Source: JAZTZP01 sp045637525
Lineage (GTDB): Bacteria; Bacillota; Clostridia; UBA1381
DNA length: 8,903 nt
NCBI GenBank assembly: GCA_045637525.1
Contig: JAZTZP010000120.1
Span: forward strand, 1-8,903
Direction: 5' to 3'
Part shown: positions 6,473 through 8,903 of the stretch, piece after piece
How the letters are laid out: every line of letters starts with the position of its first letter
Position numbering within the stretch: position 1 is the first letter of the stretch
Program-made: the position numbers and the translations under genes
Notes under the pieces: generated by a model
Told to the model about the DNA's origin: nothing
Databases searched by the model: none
The model's input: the letters and a program-made list of their open reading frames with translations, nothing else

Positions 6473-7081
6473 ATGAAAAAGCTTATAATATCTGCATTAA
6501 TTGCAGTTCAACCATTTATAACACTCTCAGCCGGAGCTGAGCCGGCAAAAAGCCACACTGTTACATCAGGCGACAGTATGTGGAAAATTGCCGTTAAATA
6601 TGAAGTGGGACTAAGCGAATTAATAAGTGCAAATCCTCAGATTTCAAATCCGGAACTCATTTATCCGGGACAGATTATAAATATACCGTCAACAGATTCG
6701 GGCGTTTTAAACTATGAAAGCGAGGTTGTAAGACTTGTAAATGAAATAAGAGTAAAAAACGGTCTTAATAAGCTTACCGAAGACTGGGAACTCAGCCGTG
6801 TTGCAAGATACAAATCACAGGATATGAAGGATAATAATTATTTTTCCCATACAAGCCCGGTTTACGGCTCACCTTTTAATATGATTAAAAATTTCGGAAT
6901 ACCATATACGGCAGCCGCCGAAAATATAGCAAAAGGCCAGTCCACTCCGCAGGCGGTCGTTAATGCATGGATGAACTCATCAGGGCACCGTGCAAATATT
7001 TTAAATTCTTCATACACAAAAATCGGAGTAGGATATGTTAAAAGCGGAAATTACTGGACACAAATGTTTATAAAACAATAA
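6473..7081 (+). CDS. Secreted LysM and CAP (SCP/YkwD-type) domain protein (202 aa)
   Basis: An N-terminal signal peptide (KK, then a hydrophobic stretch, likely cleaved near AGA at 20-22) directs export. A LysM domain follows (about 28-72: HTVTSGDSMWKIAVKYEVGLSELISANPQI...LIYPGQIINIP), which should bind peptidoglycan glycan chains. The C-terminal CAP domain (about 80-202) has the family's conserved positions: His126 in YFSHTSP, Glu150 in AENIA and His172 in SSGHRANIL. It is close to the YkwD/SafA-like architecture of spore-formers, so a cell-wall or spore-coat location is plausible; the biochemical activity of bacterial CAP domains is not settled. The start is secure: a full AGGAGGT lies 8 nt upstream of the ATG. 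The gene is monocistronic, with its own promoter and the terminator at 7091-7125, and is divergent from purD and convergent with malQ. Confidence 0.93.
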   Translation: MKKLIISALIAVQPFITLSAGAEPAKSHTVTSGDSMWKIAVKYEVGLSELISANPQISNPELIYPGQIINIPSTDSGVLNYESEVVRLVNEIRVKNGLNKLTEDWELSRVARYKSQDMKDNNYFSHTSPVYGSPFNMIKNFGIPYTAAAENIAKGQSTPQAVVNAWMNSSGHRANILNSSYTKIGVGYVKSGNYWTQMFIKQ

Positions 7082-7090
7082 AACCCCAAA

Positions 7091-7125
7091 AAAACCCGAA
7101 GCGCAAAACTCACGCTCCGGGTTTT
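7091..7125. terminator. Bidirectional intrinsic terminator
   Basis: AAAACCCG-A-AGCG (7091-7103) pairs with CGCT-C-CGGGTTTT (7113-7125) across a 9-nt loop, with a single mismatch. On the plus strand the stem ends in TTTT for the LysM-CAP gene, whose stop is 9 nt before it. On the minus strand the stem is followed by a run of seven T just past the malQ stop. It serves both convergent genes and appears stronger in the malQ direction. Confidence 0.9.
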
Positions 7126-7128
7126 AAC

Positions 7129-8562
7129 TTAATCTCTTCCATACATCTTATTATATTTTATAAACTTCTGCTTATCTATTGAACAAAGCTGATCCTTTGT
7201 AATTCGAAACTGCCAGTTTCCGTCCGCCTTTCCGGGGATATTTATTCTCGTATCACTTCCATAGCCTAATAAATCCTGAATAGGGAGTATTACAAGGTCG
7301 CTGTGTGATGCATACATGGTCTTTAAGATATTGTTATATCCCTGTTCCCAGTTTTCATTTTCATAACCGCAGTAAGAAAGCATTTCGCGGCGTGTATTGT
7401 CATCAAGCTCCCAGATATAGCCGAGAAGCGTGTTATTATCATGCGTACCTGTATAAGAAACTGAATTTTTCTTGTAATTATGCGGCATATGATTGCTCTT
7501 TGTATCGCCAAAAAATCCAAACTGAAAAACATTCATGCCCGGAAAACCGCTGTCTGTTACAAGCTTTCTTACAGCATCATCTATATCGCCCAAATCCTCG
7601 GCAATGATAAGCCTCTCACCTGCAATTTCCTTAAACTTTGAAATCAGCTCCATGCCGGGCCCTTTTTCCCACTTGCCTTCCCTTGCGGTAGCGGCACTTC
7701 CGGGAACTGACCAATACGACTCAAAGCCTCTGAAATGGTCTAAACGAACGCCGTCAAACATAGTAAACATATGTTCTATACGCTCACACCACCATTTAAA
7801 GCCATTACTCCGCATTTCATCCCAATTATAAAGAGGATTTCCCCAAAGCTGTCCGTCCGCACAAAAATAATCCGGCGGTACTCCCGCAACACATGACGGC
7901 TTATTCTCCTTGTCAAGCATGAAGCATTCCGGATTTCCCCAAACATCAGCGCTGTCAAGTGCCACATAAATAGGTATGTCACCAATTATCTTTATACCGT
8001 TTTTGTTTGCATATTCCTTAACCTCAGCCCACTGCCGGAAAAATTCATACTGAATAAACTTCCACATAAAGAGCACACCGCCGTCGCAGTCATCATTTTC
8101 CCATTCATACCACGGCTTATTATTGTTTGCCGCTTTTCTTCCCATAAACTCACAAAAATCCGATATATGCTTATTTTTATTTACAAAATCCTCAATCTCG
8201 TCTTTATTTATGGCTCTTTCCGATGCTCTTCTCAAAATTTCAAAACGTGTATGAAACAAACGTGCATATTCACAGCTATACGGTGTTTCCTGCCGCTGTG
8301 AATTAAGCTCCTCATCTGTTATCAGGCCTTTTTCTTTCAAAATCTGAAGGTCTATAAAATACGGATTTCCGCCAAAAGCGCTGTATGACTGATAAGGCGA
8401 ATTACAATCATCCGCCATACAAAACGGAAGCACCTGCCAATAAGAAAACCCGCACTCCTTCAAAAAATCTATAAACTCCTTCGAATTCTTCCCGAAACTC
8501 CCAATTCCAAAGTCCCCATAAAGAGAACTGACATGCATAAGCACACCACTTTTTCTTTCCAT
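7129..8562 (-). CDS. malQ: 4-alpha-glucanotransferase (amylomaltase, GH77)
   Basis: MalQ transfers segments of alpha-1,4-glucans between acceptors, releasing glucose, in cytoplasmic maltodextrin or glycogen use. Family blocks appear in order: SGVLMHVSSLYGDFGIGSFG at the N-terminus, SPYQSYSAFGGNPYFIDL, GDIPIYVALDSADVW, and GVPPDYFCADGQLWGNPLYNW. The catalytic Asp lies in VRLDHFRGF, the acid/base Glu in IIAEDLG and the third carboxylate in YTGTHDNNT. The length of 477 aa fits GH77. Two starts are possible. The ATG at 8574 is only 2 nt from the GGAG (8577-8580), while the ATG at 8562 is 14 nt away. The second gives the usual distance to SGVL and is chosen, though neither spacing is ideal. The element at 8587-8840 ends just before the ribosome binding site, so no normal promoter is visible; malQ probably depends on read-through from the upstream gene. 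Confidence 0.95.
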   Translation of the reverse strand: MERKSGVLMHVSSLYGDFGIGSFGKNSKEFIDFLKECGFSYWQVLPFCMADDCNSPYQSYSAFGGNPYFIDLQILKEKGLITDEELNSQRQETPYSCEYARLFHTRFEILRRASERAINKDEIEDFVNKNKHISDFCEFMGRKAANNNKPWYEWENDDCDGGVLFMWKFIQYEFFRQWAEVKEYANKNGIKIIGDIPIYVALDSADVWGNPECFMLDKENKPSCVAGVPPDYFCADGQLWGNPLYNWDEMRSNGFKWWCERIEHMFTMFDGVRLDHFRGFESYWSVPGSAATAREGKWEKGPGMELISKFKEIAGERLIIAEDLGDIDDAVRKLVTDSGFPGMNVFQFGFFGDTKSNHMPHNYKKNSVSYTGTHDNNTLLGYIWELDDNTRREMLSYCGYENENWEQGYNNILKTMYASHSDLVILPIQDLLGYGSDTRINIPGKADGNWQFRITKDQLCSIDKQKFIKYNKMYGRD

Positions 8563-8586
8563 TTTTATAACCATTACTCCTTTCGA

Positions 8587-8840
8587 TAAATTATAGTTTA
8601 TCTTACGATAAAACAGTAGGATTTCGGTGTCGCTTTGCCTGCCTCCCTTGCCTAAAGGGAGGGGGACCGCTTGCGGTGGAGGGATATTGATTTTTCTATA
8701 TCTTTACTACATATTTTCAATACATAGATATGTAATATCCCCCCGTCACGGCTTACGCCGTCCCACCTCCCTTTAGGCAAGGGAGGCTTTGGCAAAGCGT
8801 ACCGAATGCAGACTGAAACACGCAGATAAACTATAATTTA
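8587..8840. mobile_element. 254-bp MITE-like palindromic element with 16-bp perfect terminal repeats
   Basis: The ends are TAAATTATAGTTTATC (8587-8602) and its exact complement (8825-8840). Inside, a 22-bp perfect inverted repeat (8641-8662 and 8766-8787) has arms that are each hairpins themselves (CCTCCCTT/AAGGGAGG). Next to these are two further hairpins, ACCGC/GCGGT (8666-8677) and ACGGC/GCCGT (8748-8761), and TTCGGT...GCTTTGCC blocks repeat in inverted order. The centre is AT-rich. There is no coding frame of note, so any movement would need a transposase supplied in trans. Both ends begin with TA, which could be a TA target duplication as for IS630/Tc1-type elements, but this is not proven. 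It lies between a minus-strand gene whose last codons and stop come from the element and the malQ ribosome binding site. Confidence 0.85.
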
Positions 8841-8903
8841 CAAACCTCAACCCATTTAATATACCCCGATGCTTTTTCAAGCTCATCCAATTTAAGCTTA
8901 ACC
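8831..8903 (-). CDS. C-terminal fragment of an unrecognised protein, ending in the MITE repeat
   Basis: A minus-strand frame enters from the right edge and reads VKLKLDELEKASGYIKWVEV-C-K-L before a TAG (8833-8831). The last two codons (AAA TTA) and the TAG belong to the terminal repeat of the element at 8587-8840. The native C-terminus has therefore been replaced or slightly altered if the element arrived by insertion. The charged helical stretch and the short GYIKWVEV strand look like protein, but I cannot name the family from 23 residues. It points in the same direction as malQ and was probably its immediate upstream operon partner before the element arrived; glycogen or maltodextrin metabolism would fit but is inference only. 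Confidence 0.55.
   Translation of the reverse strand, partial: VKLKLDELEKASGYIKWVEVCKL

Noticed and set aside
7323..7985. Minus-strand 69-codon frames inside malQ
   Set aside because: They are in another frame of the same strand within the well-supported malQ gene and have no independent evidence.

Overview
The window looks like a chromosomal segment of a low-to-moderate GC, Gram-positive anaerobe of the Clostridia, probably an uncultured gut Oscillospirales or Lachnospirales-type organism. The reasons are AGGAGG-type ribosome binding sites, consensus sigma-A promoters, a ZapA with a long coiled-coil tail next to a two-half U32 protein, a LysM-CAP secreted protein, and palindromic intergenic elements of the kind seen in such genomes. 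The genus assignment is inference. Most genes are housekeeping genes; the unusual content lies between them.

Layout: (1) Bases 1-167 hold the 3' end of an unrecognised plus-strand gene. (2) The 135-bp convergent gap that follows holds four hairpins punctuated by an ATTTCAC word, then a 37-bp near-perfect palindrome that supplies the stop codon of the next gene. (3) From 5812 down to 303 runs a tight minus-strand cluster: purD, a METTL25-like methyltransferase, a NudF-type Nudix hydrolase, zapA and a U32/RlhA-like protein. Spacings are +1, about -4 or +5 depending on the Nudix start, -14 and +22 nt. (4) The cluster is driven by a consensus promoter at 6033-6061, and its leader folds into one hairpin of about 183 nt. 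(5) An AT-rich region with little visible content separates this from a divergently transcribed LysM-CAP secreted protein (6473-7081) with its own promoter and ribosome binding site. (6) A bidirectional terminator (7091-7125) separates that gene from the convergent malQ (minus strand, 7129-8562). (7) A 254-bp MITE-like element (8587-8840) with perfect 16-bp terminal inverted repeats lies between malQ and the 3' end of an unrecognised minus-strand gene.

The genes of the purD cluster join purine synthesis, nucleotide-sugar clean-up (Nudix), cell division (ZapA), and possibly rRNA or tRNA modification (U32, methyltransferase). This reads as a growth-linked housekeeping operon rather than a dedicated pathway. 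MalQ probably belongs to a maltodextrin or glycogen cluster continuing to the right.

The main observation is that small non-coding palindromic elements sit at gene boundaries. Two share the same 16-bp ends and provide stop codons to the genes they abut, one of them separating malQ from its upstream neighbour. A third, different one forms the purD leader and contributes the promoter -10 box. I found no defence system, CRISPR array, prophage or clearly novel protein system here.
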